A DNA stretch of 52,968 nt from Actinomyces israelii DSM 43320 (GCF_000711965.1 NZ_JONS01000026.1:1-52968); one strand, 5' to 3'; shown: positions 1 to 8,254, counted from the stretch's first letter. The notes: generated by a model from the sequence alone, not told the origin. Made by a program: numbers and translations.

Positions 1-191
1 ACCGCCATCGCCCCTGAGGCTGTCTTGACCTTACGCAGAAACGGGCTCACCACCCCCACCCTACCGGCCCCTTAGTGTGCCAGCACACCCACAACCACCA
101 CGGAATACCAACGAAAAACCCACCTCAAAACCCAGACCCCACCAAAGTGTCACGAGTCAGGTCTTAAAACAATCGACAATCGCAGTCACCG
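1..191. other. Left edge, no confident gene
   Basis: Frame 1 is open from the window edge to a TAG at 73-75 and could be the last 24 codons of an upstream gene, but nothing in it is recognisable. A short perfect inverted repeat (GTGTGC-CA-GCACAC, 75-88) follows directly, which fits an upstream gene end. The rest is relatively AT-rich spacer before the gene at 192. Confidence 0.3.
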
Positions 192-1040
192 ATGAAATCC
201 ATGAGAGACGAAGAAGCCGAACTTATGCACTGTCTTATTGACCGAGTTGATAACGCCCGGGCATTGAGTCCGTCGGATGTAGGCAGCCTGCTCTATGACA
301 TCTCCGAGGGTGAATACGTAATTCCGCTGAAGTGGATATGCGAGGCGATCGATAAGCATGACAGCCTCCCTTCGCGGGGAGAGCTGGAGGCGCTGCGCGA
401 TCTGGGGAGTCAGCTGGACGTTGACGTTGACAGCTTCTTCCGCTACCTCGATCGCCCGGATGAGACGATTCCGGAGGAGTACCTGGTGTGGACCGACTGG
501 GAGTGCCAGAACATCCTCCTGCCCGAGGGCTGGACACAGGAGGCCGCCGACGTCTTCATTCCCACCATGATCAGGTTCGCTTTTCTGCGAAATGAGTGCA
601 CGCGGTTGACGGGCGGCTCCTGGGGCCGCTGGCCACGCAATGGGACACCGCCCCTGCACTGGATCATCGCTTATCCCGAGCACATGGAGATCGACATTGT
701 TGCCGACTTGCACCACCGACGAGTAGTGACGCGTAATCGGATGTTTCTTCCGGACACGCTTTACGAGCGGCGGGCCCGCCACCTTCTGCTCCAGGCTGCC
801 AAGATCCCAGACCTGGAATACCGGGACTTCGCACCGGTGCTGAAGCTGGTCGGGGCCGGCGAGTGGGAGGTCGCCTTGACCGTCCTGTGCACCCAGCTGT
901 GCGAGACGCGCGCCCCCCTGGGCCCGGACGACCTCGCCGCCATCCATGCCGCCGGGGAGCACCTGCGTATCGACACCGGCGCCTTACTGACCCCGGCCAG
1001 CTTCCTGACCAAGAGAATACGAATCAAGAAGATTCCATGA
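192..1040 (+). CDS. Two-lobed MafI-like immunity protein
   Basis: This 282-aa soluble protein has two segments that look like MafI-type immunity domains. Residues about 25-80 read SPSDV..LL..I..GEY..PLKWICEAI followed by LPSRGELEALRDLG. Residues about 210-265 read GAGEWEVALTVLCTQLCE followed by LGPDDLAAIHAAGEHL. Known MafI proteins carry one such helical unit and neutralise a cognate polymorphic toxin; two in one chain is unusual. The middle (about 90-205) contains a short Trp-rich stretch I cannot assign. G+C is visibly lower than in the housekeeping genes, as expected for exchanged immunity cassettes. The start is uncertain: ATG at 192 and ATG at 201 are both possible and neither has a good ribosome binding site. 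A fragment of a close homologue lies at 3390-3611. Confidence 0.6.
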   Translation: MKSMRDEEAELMHCLIDRVDNARALSPSDVGSLLYDISEGEYVIPLKWICEAIDKHDSLPSRGELEALRDLGSQLDVDVDSFFRYLDRPDETIPEEYLVWTDWECQNILLPEGWTQEAADVFIPTMIRFAFLRNECTRLTGGSWGRWPRNGTPPLHWIIAYPEHMEIDIVADLHHRRVVTRNRMFLPDTLYERRARHLLLQAAKIPDLEYRDFAPVLKLVGAGEWEVALTVLCTQLCETRAPLGPDDLAAIHAAGEHLRIDTGALLTPASFLTKRIRIKKIP

Positions 1041-1106
1041 TCAGCGCCATAAATATCCTCCCGCTGCCGATGCTCTACAGCCGAAAACACCACCAGCTCA
1101 CACTAT

Positions 1107-1131
1107 CCTCCCGGGAGGGATTTACTATACT
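1107..1131 (+). promoter_or_regulatory. Possible promoter with palindrome upstream of 1242 gene
   Basis: A perfect 12-bp palindrome CCTCCCGGGAGG (1107-1118) is followed 7 bp later by TATACT (1126-1131), a good -10 hexamer. No clear -35 is present, so the palindrome could be an activator or repressor site. The gene it would serve starts at 1242. Confidence 0.3.
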
Positions 1132-1241
1132 ATGAGCGCGATCAGAGCACCGGCGACGACATCATCTGATCGAGAAAGGCGACGTTGGGGTGTACGATTG
1201 GGCTGCATGCAGAAGAGCGCTCGGTGGCTAAGGAGGAAAAT

Positions 1242-1733
1242 ATGCCTTACATTCCTGACGGGACCGTCGCGGAACTACCGGAACGCGAGTGGCCCAGGCC
1301 TCGTCGTCGTCTTTTCAAGTGGAGGCGCCGCAGGGAGCAGCCCTTGTTCAACGTCCCCAGCGTCCACCTCTTTGGCTGGCTCAGCCACCAGGTTTCGTAC
1401 TTCTCTGGCCCTACGAGCCCAAGGGATCTTGAGGTGCTGGAAAGAGCGGCGCTAGCTCGGGTGTGGGGTATGCGCGGATTTCATCACTGCAGGATGTGCC
1501 CACCGCCCGGCCACTACGGGGCCACTCCTTACGAAACGACCACCAAGGCATACTACCTCGGCTCCGCCTCCCTCATCGTCGCAGACGTGGATGGCAACCC
1601 GTGGGTAGCCCCGAACCTCGTGCTCCACTACGTCACCGTCCACGGGTATGTGCCACCTACACGAGTTTACGACGCACCTCCGGACCTTGTTGCCTCAGTC
1701 CTACACAAAGGATACCCTGACATAGCGAAGTGA
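1242..1733 (+). CDS. DUF7919-like protein, probable immunity protein
   Basis: The 163-aa protein has the layout I associate with DUF7919 proteins: an N-terminal YIPDGT motif, a central RGFHHCRMCPPP motif with a CxxC pair, and a C-terminal APNLVLHYVTVHGYVPP motif. These small proteins are often found among toxin and immunity genes; their biochemical role is not known to me. ATG 1242 is chosen because AGGAGG at 1231-1236 lies five bases upstream; the longer frame starting at 1185 has no such site. The first 30 residues after the motif are rich in Arg and Trp. It lies between two other small plus-strand genes of similar style, which supports an immunity-cluster reading. The role is inference from context; the family match is from memory of the motif pattern. 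Confidence 0.6.
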   Translation: MPYIPDGTVAELPEREWPRPRRRLFKWRRRREQPLFNVPSVHLFGWLSHQVSYFSGPTSPRDLEVLERAALARVWGMRGFHHCRMCPPPGHYGATPYETTTKAYYLGSASLIVADVDGNPWVAPNLVLHYVTVHGYVPPTRVYDAPPDLVASVLHKGYPDIAK

Positions 1734-1886
1734 TGCAGAACCTCATATAACACCAATTCCGTTTAATGTAAAATAATTCGGGGAGGCGTGGCGCAAACAG
1801 AACAAGGGACTTATTCGTGGGGTTTGCGTCATAATGAGGGGTGATCGTGGTATGAAAGCGAGTGGGGTTGTTCCATCGGAGGGCGT

Positions 1887-2630
1887 GTGCTGTGGGACAC
1901 GATCTGCGTCGCCTTCCTGCTGGGGATTCCGCTCCTGCCGGACTGGGTGACGGTGGGGGACACTCTGGTGGTCGAGGTGCCCGGTGTCGTCTTCGGGGCT
2001 GTATGGGCGCTCGTCTCGCGCAGGGCCCTGCTGCCGGCGGCGCTCGCCTACCCAGTGGCTGTGGCTGTCAAAACCTGCCCCGGTTTCGCGACCGCGATCC
2101 ACGGCCTGCAAACTTCGGTCGTGGCAGTCTGGACGTCCCCGCCGGCGGGCATGTTCCTCCCCAGCATCTTCAAGGCCATACGAATGTACGGGCTGCGGAA
2201 GTCCCTGCTGGGCCCGCCGGACAACAGCCACCTGGACGGCTGCTGGCGCTGGCAGGAGGACGCATGGCAGCCGACCGCTCCCGAGCCCTTCCTGGTGGGA
2301 GAGGACGCCGCCACCCTCAAGACGCCAGTGGTCCTGCGAGCAGCACACGACCCGGCCCGCCTCTACGTCGTCCTGGACGGCGATCACTCCCTGATCTTCC
2401 ACACCCACAACTGGAGCAAGCACGACCCCGACCAGGGCTACATGCCCGACGCGACACCCGCCCGCGACGGCTACGAGGGCCCCCTGGGAGGCCTTCCACT
2501 CATCTACTACTGGGGGGACTACCCCGCCCGGCTGTTCGTCCCCCAGGACGCCGCCCACCGCGCCCTGACCACCTTCCACACCACCGGACAACGCGACACC
2601 ACCCTGAGCTGGACCCCGACGCCATCATGA
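1887..2630 (+). CDS. Membrane protein of unknown function
   Basis: A 247-aa protein of no family I recognise. The N-terminal 110 residues hold hydrophobic stretches (about residues 5-17, 25-40, 47-62), consistent with two or three membrane helices, followed by a soluble C-terminal domain with many Asp, His and Trp residues (HTHNWSKHDPDQGYMPD, then PLIYYWGDYPARLFVP). The start is GTG 1887 with GGAGGG at 1878-1883, unusually close; no other in-frame start exists after the upstream stop at 1842. It sits between two putative immunity genes on the same strand, so a membrane-linked immunity function is possible but not shown. Confidence 0.5.
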   Translation: MLWDTICVAFLLGIPLLPDWVTVGDTLVVEVPGVVFGAVWALVSRRALLPAALAYPVAVAVKTCPGFATAIHGLQTSVVAVWTSPPAGMFLPSIFKAIRMYGLRKSLLGPPDNSHLDGCWRWQEDAWQPTAPEPFLVGEDAATLKTPVVLRAAHDPARLYVVLDGDHSLIFHTHNWSKHDPDQGYMPDATPARDGYEGPLGGLPLIYYWGDYPARLFVPQDAAHRALTTFHTTGQRDTTLSWTPTPS

Positions 2631-2658
2631 TCCCCGTCACCCTCTAAGCCGGAGGAGT

Positions 2659-3081
2659 GTGAGCGGATTGAGAATTATGTATGTGTCCGGAAATGTCGGG
2701 CGCAACAGGAAGTGGAATGGAATCGAGCAGAAGATTAGCCTGTCGGATTTTATCGCGAGATACGAAAAGCACTTCTTAACCGAGGACACCTATGCCGAAG
2801 TCGAGACCGGAGGCGAGGCGGGCCGCCTGCTGGCCGCCGGAAGCACCGGAGAGATCGCGGTCATACAGATGATCGACGGAGACAACCGCAGCGCGATCTT
2901 CGTCCCGGCAGACGACTCGATGTTCGGTACAGGGCGCGAATCAGTTCGCGTCCCCATTATGGAGGACTGCACCGAATACGACTCGCGCTTCGCCATGAGC
3001 GCCGCACAAGCATGGCGGACCCTTCTTCATATGATCACCGACGAGCACTACCCGGACAAGCAGTCCTGGTTCTACCTGTGA
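2659..3081 (+). CDS. Small unassigned protein, candidate immunity protein
   Basis: The 140-aa soluble protein starts at GTG 2659, just after GGAGGA at 2651-2656; ATG 2677 is an alternative with better spacing to nothing obvious. It follows the previous gene by 28 bases, so the two are probably co-transcribed. Its pattern of an N-terminal helix (LSDFIARYEKHFL), a central strand-rich part (GEIAVIQMIDGDNRSAIFVP) and a C-terminal helix plus WFYL end recalls small immunity proteins such as Imm1, but I see no diagnostic motif. Function is assigned by neighbourhood only. Confidence 0.45.
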   Translation: MSGLRIMYVSGNVGRNRKWNGIEQKISLSDFIARYEKHFLTEDTYAEVETGGEAGRLLAAGSTGEIAVIQMIDGDNRSAIFVPADDSMFGTGRESVRVPIMEDCTEYDSRFAMSAAQAWRTLLHMITDEHYPDKQSWFYL

Positions 3082-3099
3082 ACCGCCCCGCTTGCCGTC

Positions 3100-3389
3100 G
3101 TGAAAACGAACGACAATCCGCAGGCGGCCTGGGGCGGCACCCCCGGAGAGGAATTGTTCGACGTGCTGGTGTACGCGCCCGGATGGCTGCGAGAGGAGAT
3201 CGAGCGCCACGGCCCGATCACTGGGTGTCACCTCCTGGTGGTCTATCTTGAAGCTGCGGGAGGCCATCAGGTTCTCGACCTGCAGGATCGAAGGCGAGCG
3301 CGCCGAGAACTGGACGAGACTCGGCGAGCTCCTGTCGCGGATCGGGTTCCGGGAGTTCGAGGACTACGACTTCTCAACGCCTCTGGGTA
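3100..3389 (+). pseudogene. Frameshifted small gene
   Basis: A GTG start at 3100 opens a frame reading KTNDNPQAAWGGTPGEEL and then VLVYAPGWLREEIE. It keeps protein-like composition to about 3247 (GCHLLVVYL). From there the sensible sequence continues in another frame (KLREAIRFSTCRIEGERAE, then LGELLSRIGFREFEDYDFST), while the original frame becomes Arg-rich noise ending at 3390. This is the signature of a single frameshift near 3245. The intact protein would have been about 95 residues; no family is recognised. It lies at the end of the immunity-like cluster. Confidence 0.5.
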
Positions 3390-3611
3390 GACGACCACGA
3401 CAGCCTCCCCTCCCCCGAGGAGCTGGAGGCGCTGCGGGACCCGGGCCGCAGGCTGGATGTCGACGTCGGCAGCCTCTTCCGCTACCTGGACCGGCCTGAC
3501 GAGACGATTCCAGAGGAGTACCTGGCGTGGACCGACACGGAAAGCGCCACTCGCCCCTCAGCGGGACGTCCGGCATTATTCCGCCGACGTCCGTCGTCCG
3601 CCGCGCCCTGA
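3390..3611 (+). pseudogene. Fragment of a MafI-like immunity gene
   Basis: The frame DHDSLPSPEELEALRD, LDVDVGSLFRYLDRPDETIP, EEYLAWTD matches residues about 55-100 of the protein encoded at 192-1040 (DKHDSLPSRGELEALRD, LDVDVDSFFRYLDRPDETIP, EEYLVWTD) with clear identity at both DNA and protein level. It has no start codon and the homology ends abruptly near 3540, after which the frame is low-complexity up to a TGA at 3609-3611. It is a truncated duplicate, as left by recombination in immunity-gene arrays. Confidence 0.65.
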
Positions 3612-3612
3612 A

Positions 3613-3643
3613 CCGATCTCGGCGCGGAACCGAACCGATCTCG
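3613..3643 (+). repeat. CCGATCTCGG tandem repeat, locus 1
   Basis: Two copies of CCGATCTCGG (3613-3622, 3634-3643), period 21, in units of the form TGAACCGATCTCGGCGCGG. The last copy runs into a CGAAGG-plus-G-rich tail shared by other loci of this family. It lies between a plus-strand gene fragment and the convergent 3' end of the thiamine operon. Confidence 0.75.
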
Positions 3644-3699
3644 GCGAAGGTGGGGGCGACGGGGAAAAGGGCGGGAAGACGGCGGCTCGCGCGCAGCGC

Positions 3700-4572
3700 C
3701 TACAGGCCGAGGAAGCGGGCGACCGCCTCGCCGCCCGGGTCCGCCCACAGCGCCTCGGGCGCGTCAACGCGCAGCAGGCGCCCGGCCTCCATGACGCCCA
3801 CCCGGTCGGCCACCGCCCGGGCCTCCCCGTGGTCGTGGGTGACGTACAGGGCGGTCGTGCCCTGCCTGGTCAGAATGTCCCGCAGGTCGACGACCAGCTG
3901 CTCGCGCAGCGCCCGGTCGAGCGCGCTCAGCGGCTCGTCGAGCAGCAGCAGCCGCGGCTCCGGCGCCAGCGACCGCGCCAGCGCCACGCGCTGCGCCTGC
4001 CCGCCCGACAGGGTCGTCACGTCGCGCGGCCCGTAGCCCGGCATGCCGACCAGCTCCAGCATCTCCTCGACGCGGGCCCGCCGCTCCGGGCGCGGCACGC
4101 CGGTAAGCCCGTAGGCCACATTGCCGGCCACATCGCGGAAGGGGAAGAGCTGGCCGTCCTGGAACATGAGGCCGAAGCCGCGCTTGTGGACCGGCACGCG
4201 CACGACGTCGCGCCCGTCCCACGCGATCGTCCCGCCCGCCAGGTCCTCCAGGCCGGCGACGGCGCGCAGCAGCGAGGACTTCCCGCACCCCGAGGCCCCC
4301 AGCAGGGCGACGGTCTGGCCGCGGGCCACGTCGAGATCGACGCCGTCGACGGCGGTGACCGGGGCGCCGCCGCGCGCCCCCCGGTAGACCACCCTCAGGC
4401 CGCGCAGGCTCAGGCCCTCCGGCGCCGGCTCGCCGGAGGCCGCGCCGGGCCCGCTGTCTCCGCCGCCCCCGCCGGCCCCGGCGGCCGCGCCGGGCCCGCC
4501 GACTCCGGCCGATCCGCCCCCGCCGGCACCGTCCCCGCCGGCCCCGGCCCTCACGTCTCCGCTATCACTCAT
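3700..4572 (-). CDS. thiQ: Thiamine ABC transporter ATP-binding protein
   Basis: The 290-aa ATPase powers import through the permease encoded just upstream. It has a Walker A motif GASGCGKS (residues 92-99), a Q-loop Gln near 138, the ABC signature LSGGQ (188-192), a Walker B LLLLDEP (208-214) and an H-loop His near 246. The first 50 residues are a Gly/Ala-rich extension not typical of ThiQ. ATG 4572 is chosen because GGGAGAG lies just upstream; a longer frame to 4707 runs into the permease gene. It follows the permease stop by ten bases and is the last gene of the operon. Substrate assignment rests on the TPP riboswitch and the binding protein, since ThiQ resembles iron and spermidine ATPases. 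Confidence 0.85.
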   Translation of the reverse strand: MSDSGDVRAGAGGDGAGGGGSAGVGGPGAAAGAGGGGGDSGPGAASGEPAPEGLSLRGLRVVYRGARGGAPVTAVDGVDLDVARGQTVALLGASGCGKSSLLRAVAGLEDLAGGTIAWDGRDVVRVPVHKRGFGLMFQDGQLFPFRDVAGNVAYGLTGVPRPERRARVEEMLELVGMPGYGPRDVTTLSGGQAQRVALARSLAPEPRLLLLDEPLSALDRALREQLVVDLRDILTRQGTTALYVTHDHGEARAVADRVGVMEAGRLLRVDAPEALWADPGGEAVARFLGL

Positions 4573-4582
4573 GGCTCTCCCT

Positions 4583-6421
4583 TCACTCGCGGTGCAGACG
4601 AGCGGTCTGCAACCACTCGCAGACCAGCATGATCGCGGCGGTCCCCAGCGCCAGCACGACGCCGGCCGCCAGCCCCATCCCCTGGTTCTGGTCGCCGGGC
4701 GAGCCAATGAGCCGGTAGAGGACCACCGGCAGGGTGGGCGCCTCGGGCCGCGCCAGGAACGACGTCGCCCCGAACTCCCCCAGGCTCGTGGCCAGGGCGA
4801 AGCCCGCCGCCAGGCCCCCGGCGCGCAGCAGGTGCGGCCCGTCCACGGTGACCAGCACCCGGCCCGGCCCCGCGCCGAGCGCCGCGGCGGCCTCGCGCTG
4901 GCGCGGGTCGATGGCCCGCAGCGCCGGCAGCAGGGTGCGCACCACCAGGGGGACGGCGACGACGGCCTGCGCCAGCGGGATGATCCACCAGCTGCGGGTC
5001 AGCGCCAGCGGCGGGCGGGTGAGGGTGATGAGGAAGCCGAACCCGACCGTCACGGCGCTCACCCCCAGCGGCAGCATGAAAACGGCGTCGAGCGCCCCCA
5101 CCCCGCGGGCCAGCAGCCGGCTGCGGGGGCGGCGCGAGACGGCCAGGCTCACGGCCGCGCCCACGGCCAGGGCGATGAGCGCGGCGACGGCGGCCGTGCG
5201 CAGCGAGCTCGCCGCGGCCTCCCACACGGTGACCGTCAGGGCGTTGCGGCCGCCGGTGGACGACAGGTCCGTGTAGTTCGCCGTCGTCCACCGCCCCGCG
5301 CGCCGCAGGGAGCGCGCGACCAGGACGGCGACCGGCCCGACGAGCAGGCCGGCCACGACCGCCAGCGTCAGGGCCAGCGCGGGCAGGTCGCCGCCGCGCA
5401 GCGGGCGCGCGGGCACGTCCAGGCGCAGGGCCAGGCGCGCCTGGGAGGCGCGGCGCGCCCGCTCGACCGCCCACAGGGCGACGGCGACGACGACCAGCTG
5501 GACGACCGACAGGACCGCCGCGTCCCGCAGCTTGAGGTACTGGGCGGTCAGGATGTAGATCTCGGTCTCGATGGTGCCCGTGCCGGTCCCGCCCAGGACC
5601 AGGACGACGCCGTAGGCGGTGGCGCACAGCAGGAAGGTGATCGAGGCGGCCGAGGCGATGGCGGGCGCCAGGCTGGGCAGGGTGACGGTGCGCCAGGCCC
5701 GCCACGGCGAGGCCCCCAGCGCCCGTGCGGCCTCAACGGCGCGCGGGTCGAGCCGTGACCACATGGTGCCCACGGTGCGCACCACCAGGCCGTAGTTGAA
5801 GAAGACCATGGCGGCCACGACCGCCGTCGTCGTCCCGTCCAGTCCGGCCCCGCCCAGGGGCCCGCCGGTGGTGACCAGGGCGTGGAAGGCGACGCCGACG
5901 ACAACACCGGGCAGCACGAAGGGCACGATGACGACGGCGCGCAGCAGGTCGCGGCCGGGGAAGCTGCGCCGGTAGAGCACGGCCGCCCCGGGCACGCCCA
6001 GCACGACGCAGGCCGCGGTGGCGGCGGTGGCCTGGATAAGGGTGGCGCGGATGATCCGCCAGGTGCGCGCCCGGCCCAGGACCTCGACGAAGCCGGACAG
6101 GTCGAGGCGGCCGTCGGGGGCCAGGCCGCGGGCGACCAGGGCCGCCACCGGCCAGGCGAAGAAGACGGCGAGGAAGACCAGGGGCAGTCCGACGGCGAGG
6201 GCCCAGGCGGTGCGCTCCCCCGCCCCCGGCCGCGGGCCTCGCGCCGGGGGCGCAGCCGGGGCAGCGGGCGCAGTGTCCGCCGCCGCCGCGGCCATCGCCG
6301 CCGCCGCCGAGATCGGTCCCGGCCGACGGCGCGGCCCGTCCGGGCGGGCCGCCTCCCGGGTGCGCCGCGCGCGCAGGCTCCTCAACCGGCTGCCCAGCCA
6401 GCCGCCCAGCGGGCCCCTCAC
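4583..6421 (-). CDS. thiP: Thiamine ABC transporter permease (fused, two halves)
   Basis: The 612-aa membrane protein is a tandem permease with about twelve helices in two homologous halves, as in ThiP and other Fe3+/thiamine-type permeases. Each half has a cytoplasmic coupling loop of the EAA type (EAARALGASPWRAWRTVTLP in the first; REAAAALGAGPGRVLVTV in the second). The start is GTG 6421, which overlaps the binding-protein stop as GTGA, giving translational coupling. The first 60 residues are Arg/Ala/Pro-rich before the first helix (WALAVGLPLVFLAVFFAWPV). The open frame continues upstream inside the binding-protein gene, but that part is a shadow. Confidence 0.85.
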   Translation of the reverse strand: MRGPLGGWLGSRLRSLRARRTREAARPDGPRRRPGPISAAAAMAAAAADTAPAAPAAPPARGPRPGAGERTAWALAVGLPLVFLAVFFAWPVAALVARGLAPDGRLDLSGFVEVLGRARTWRIIRATLIQATAATAACVVLGVPGAAVLYRRSFPGRDLLRAVVIVPFVLPGVVVGVAFHALVTTGGPLGGAGLDGTTTAVVAAMVFFNYGLVVRTVGTMWSRLDPRAVEAARALGASPWRAWRTVTLPSLAPAIASAASITFLLCATAYGVVLVLGGTGTGTIETEIYILTAQYLKLRDAAVLSVVQLVVVAVALWAVERARRASQARLALRLDVPARPLRGGDLPALALTLAVVAGLLVGPVAVLVARSLRRAGRWTTANYTDLSSTGGRNALTVTVWEAAASSLRTAAVAALIALAVGAAVSLAVSRRPRSRLLARGVGALDAVFMLPLGVSAVTVGFGFLITLTRPPLALTRSWWIIPLAQAVVAVPLVVRTLLPALRAIDPRQREAAAALGAGPGRVLVTVDGPHLLRAGGLAAGFALATSLGEFGATSFLARPEAPTLPVVLYRLIGSPGDQNQGMGLAAGVVLALGTAAIMLVCEWLQTARLHRE

Positions 6422-7560
6422 GCGCCGACGGCCTCCGTCCAGGTCTCCAGCCAGGCCTCGCGGTTGGCGGCGATGTCGTCGGCGGCGACGGTCACCGGCT
6501 TGTCGGAGGCGGCGCCGAACTTCTTGATCTCCTCGCTCAGCACGGCGTCGGGGCTGACCGGGTACATGTACATGCTCTCGGGGATGGAGCTCTGGACGTC
6601 GGCCGACAGCATCCACGTCAGGAAGGCCTTGGCGCCCTCGGGGTTGGCGGCCCCGGCGAGGACGCCGGCGTACTCGACCTGGCGGATGGCCGTGGCCGGC
6701 AGCGCGGCGGTGGTCGAGGCCGAGCCGTCCTCGGTCAGGGTCGCGGCGGGCGAGGAGGAGTAGGACACGACGATCGGGTAGGCGCCGCCCTTCCCGCCGC
6801 CGGAGAAGTCGGTGTAGTAGGCATCGGTCCAGCCCTTGTCGACCCGCATGCCGTTGGCGGCGAGCTGCTTCCAGTAGTCGGCGAAGCCGCCGGTCTCCGC
6901 CGTGCCGAAGTGCGCGACGGTCGCCAGCAGGAAGGCCAGGCCGGTGGAGGATGTCGAGGGGTTGATGGCGACGAACCGGTCCTTGTGCTCGGCCTTGGCC
7001 AGGTCCTCGAAGGCGGTGGGCGGGGTGGCGCCGTGCGCGGCGAACCAGGCGGTGTCGACATTGATGCTGACCTCGCCGAAGTCGATGGGGGTCAGCGCCG
7101 GGGTGCCGTCGATGACGTACTGGTCGGCGCCCTCGGGCAGGTCGACGGCGACGGAGGTGTCGAGGACCCCCTCGTCCAGGATGCGGGAGGCGAAGGAGTT
7201 GTCCACGCCGAAGAAGGCGTCGCCCAGCGGCGCGTCCTTGGTCAGGACGAGCTTGTTGGTCAGCTCCCCGGCGTCCCCGGAGGCGACCGTCTTCAGGGTG
7301 TAGCCGGTGTCCTCCTTGAAGGCGGTGATGAGGTCGTCGGGCACGGAGAAGGAGTCGTGGGTGACGACGGTGACGGTGTCGCCGGCCGAGCCCGAGCCGC
7401 CGGAGCCCTTGGAGCCGCAGGCCGCGAGCGCCAGGCCGACGGCGGTGGCCGCGGAGCCGGCCAGCAGGGTGCGGCGGGATGTCCGGGTGCGGCGCGGAAG
7501 CGAGGCGCGGCGCGGGGACCATGCGCGGTCGGGCAGTGCACTGGTGAAATGGGTGGTCAT
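6418..7560 (-). CDS. thiB: Thiamine-binding lipoprotein
   Basis: The 380-aa extracytoplasmic substrate-binding protein captures thiamine for the ThiP/ThiQ importer. The signal peptide has a twin-arginine stretch (SRRTLLAGSAAT) and a lipobox LAAC with Cys 48, so it is probably a Tat-exported lipoprotein. The mature part has features of the ThiB/iron family: VTVVTHDSFSVPDDLITAFK near the N terminus and DAFFGVDNSF, with a YYTDFSGGGKGGAYPIVVSY stretch in the second lobe. The start ATG 7560 has AGGAGG four bases upstream. First gene of the operon, preceded by a TPP riboswitch, so expression should fall when thiamine pyrophosphate is plentiful. Confidence 0.88.
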   Translation of the reverse strand: MTTHFTSALPDRAWSPRRASLPRRTRTSRRTLLAGSAATAVGLALAACGSKGSGGSGSAGDTVTVVTHDSFSVPDDLITAFKEDTGYTLKTVASGDAGELTNKLVLTKDAPLGDAFFGVDNSFASRILDEGVLDTSVAVDLPEGADQYVIDGTPALTPIDFGEVSINVDTAWFAAHGATPPTAFEDLAKAEHKDRFVAINPSTSSTGLAFLLATVAHFGTAETGGFADYWKQLAANGMRVDKGWTDAYYTDFSGGGKGGAYPIVVSYSSSPAATLTEDGSASTTAALPATAIRQVEYAGVLAGAANPEGAKAFLTWMLSADVQSSIPESMYMYPVSPDAVLSEEIKKFGAASDKPVTVAADDIAANREAWLETWTEAVGA

Positions 7561-7588
7561 GGTTCCTCCTGGATGGGTGCCGGGAGGG

Positions 7589-7623
7589 CCCGGGCGCGAC
7601 GGGCCGGTGTCCGCGCGCCCGGG
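7589..7623 (-). promoter_or_regulatory. Hairpin between riboswitch and thiB start
   Basis: A perfect 10-bp inverted repeat (CCCGGGCGCG at 7589-7598 and its complement at 7614-7623, 15-nt loop) lies between the TPP aptamer and the thiB ribosome binding site. It is probably the expression platform or part of it. There is no U-tract, so either a GC-rich attenuator or an indirect effect on ribosome access is possible. Confidence 0.5.
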
Positions 7624-7633
7624 GAGATTCGAC

Positions 7634-7762
7634 TCGACTTCCTTCGCCGGTGCTAACCGGAGCAGGTTCGAGGGTCTGCGGTCGCCCGCACTCTCAGCGC
7701 CGCTGCCGCCGGTGCGGGGCGGCTCGGGCCCCGGGGCCGACGTCGGGGCGCTCCCCTGTCGC
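7634..7762 (-). ncRNA. TPP riboswitch (THI element)
   Basis: Read on the minus strand, the segment has the conserved TPP aptamer blocks in order: CGACAGGGGAGCG at the 5' side, GCGCTGAGAGTGCGG in the middle, then ACCCTCGAACCTG, CTCCGGTTAGCACCGGCG and AAGGAAGTCG. The closing P1 stem pairs CGAC (minus-strand start near 7761) with GTCG (near 7635). An expanded GC-rich arm sits between the first two blocks. It controls the thiB-thiP-thiQ operon. Confidence 0.93.
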
Positions 7763-7826
7763 AGGGGCAAGCCTAGATGATCGGTTCCCAGGTGGTCGAT
7801 TCTGGAGTCCTCACGCTGGAGCCGGA

Positions 7827-7836
7827 CCGATCCCGG
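7827..7836 (+). repeat. CCGATCTCGG repeat, degenerate single copy
   Basis: CCGATCCCGG within GCCGGACCGATCCCGGCGGG; the same flanks occur around the unit at 45147. It marks one side of the first MITE-like element. Confidence 0.5.
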
Positions 7837-7984
7837 CGGGCGCCCGCTGTCGGAGCTCCATCGGCACTCCGAGACTCTCCGAGACTTTCCGAAACCTCCA
7901 GGAGGCCGGCCTCGGCCGGAAAAGGCGGCGCGGCAAGCAGTCGGCCGGTGCCCGGCCGGTGCCCGCGAGCGCCGGAGCGGGGAT

Positions 7985-8196
7985 GTTGCACATTCGTTTG
8001 CGACCCGTGCTGAACAGAACCGCGGAATCGCGCGGGAACGGAATCTCAACAAGCACCGGCGCGCCTCTCCCATGTGCACAGACCCCCTCGGCGCACATGG
8101 GAGCCCGTCAACTAATCTTGACGGCTTTCGCGTAACCGCAGAATTCCAACGAAAGATCGCATTGACTCCGTAAAGTTCCCGCTCTCCCATGTGCAG
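7985..8196. mobile_element. MITE-like element, copy 1
   Basis: About 210 bp with four ATGTGCA-type sites: TGCACAT at 7987-7993, an 11-bp inverted pair CTCCCATGTGC / GCACATGGGAG at 8067-8077 and 8093-8103 (15-nt loop), and a last CTCCCATGTGC at 8184-8194. The gaps from the first site to the hairpin (80) and from the hairpin to the last site (81) are identical in copy 2 at 44831-45053. The sequence between sites aligns without gaps but is diverged. No transposase is encoded. It lies between the 3' end of the YbjN gene and the thi riboswitch. Confidence 0.65.
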
Positions 8197-8227
8197 CCCG
8201 GCCCCGTACCCGCCCGAACAGTCTCGA

Positions 8228-8237
8228 CCGACCTCGG
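8228..8237 (+). repeat. CCGATCTCGG repeat, degenerate single copy
   Basis: CCGACCTCGG followed by CAGAGGGGGC, which is the same G-rich tail found after the last unit at other loci. It flanks the right side of the first MITE-like element. Confidence 0.5.
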
Positions 8238-8254
8238 CAGAGGGGGCGTCGGAA

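Noticed and set aside
1132..1455. 107-codon plus-strand frame before the DUF7919 gene
   Set aside because: No ribosome binding site and it overlaps the well-supported gene at 1242 in another frame.
4583..7522. 979-codon minus-strand frame that would fuse the permease to upstream sequence
   Set aside because: The upstream third is a shadow of thiB; the GTGA overlap at 6421 gives a normal permease start.
7985..8196. Conserved short peptide encoded on the minus strand of both MITE-like copies
   Set aside because: Residues match in places, but the frame is interrupted by a one-base length difference in the hairpin loop, so DNA-level constraint explains it better.
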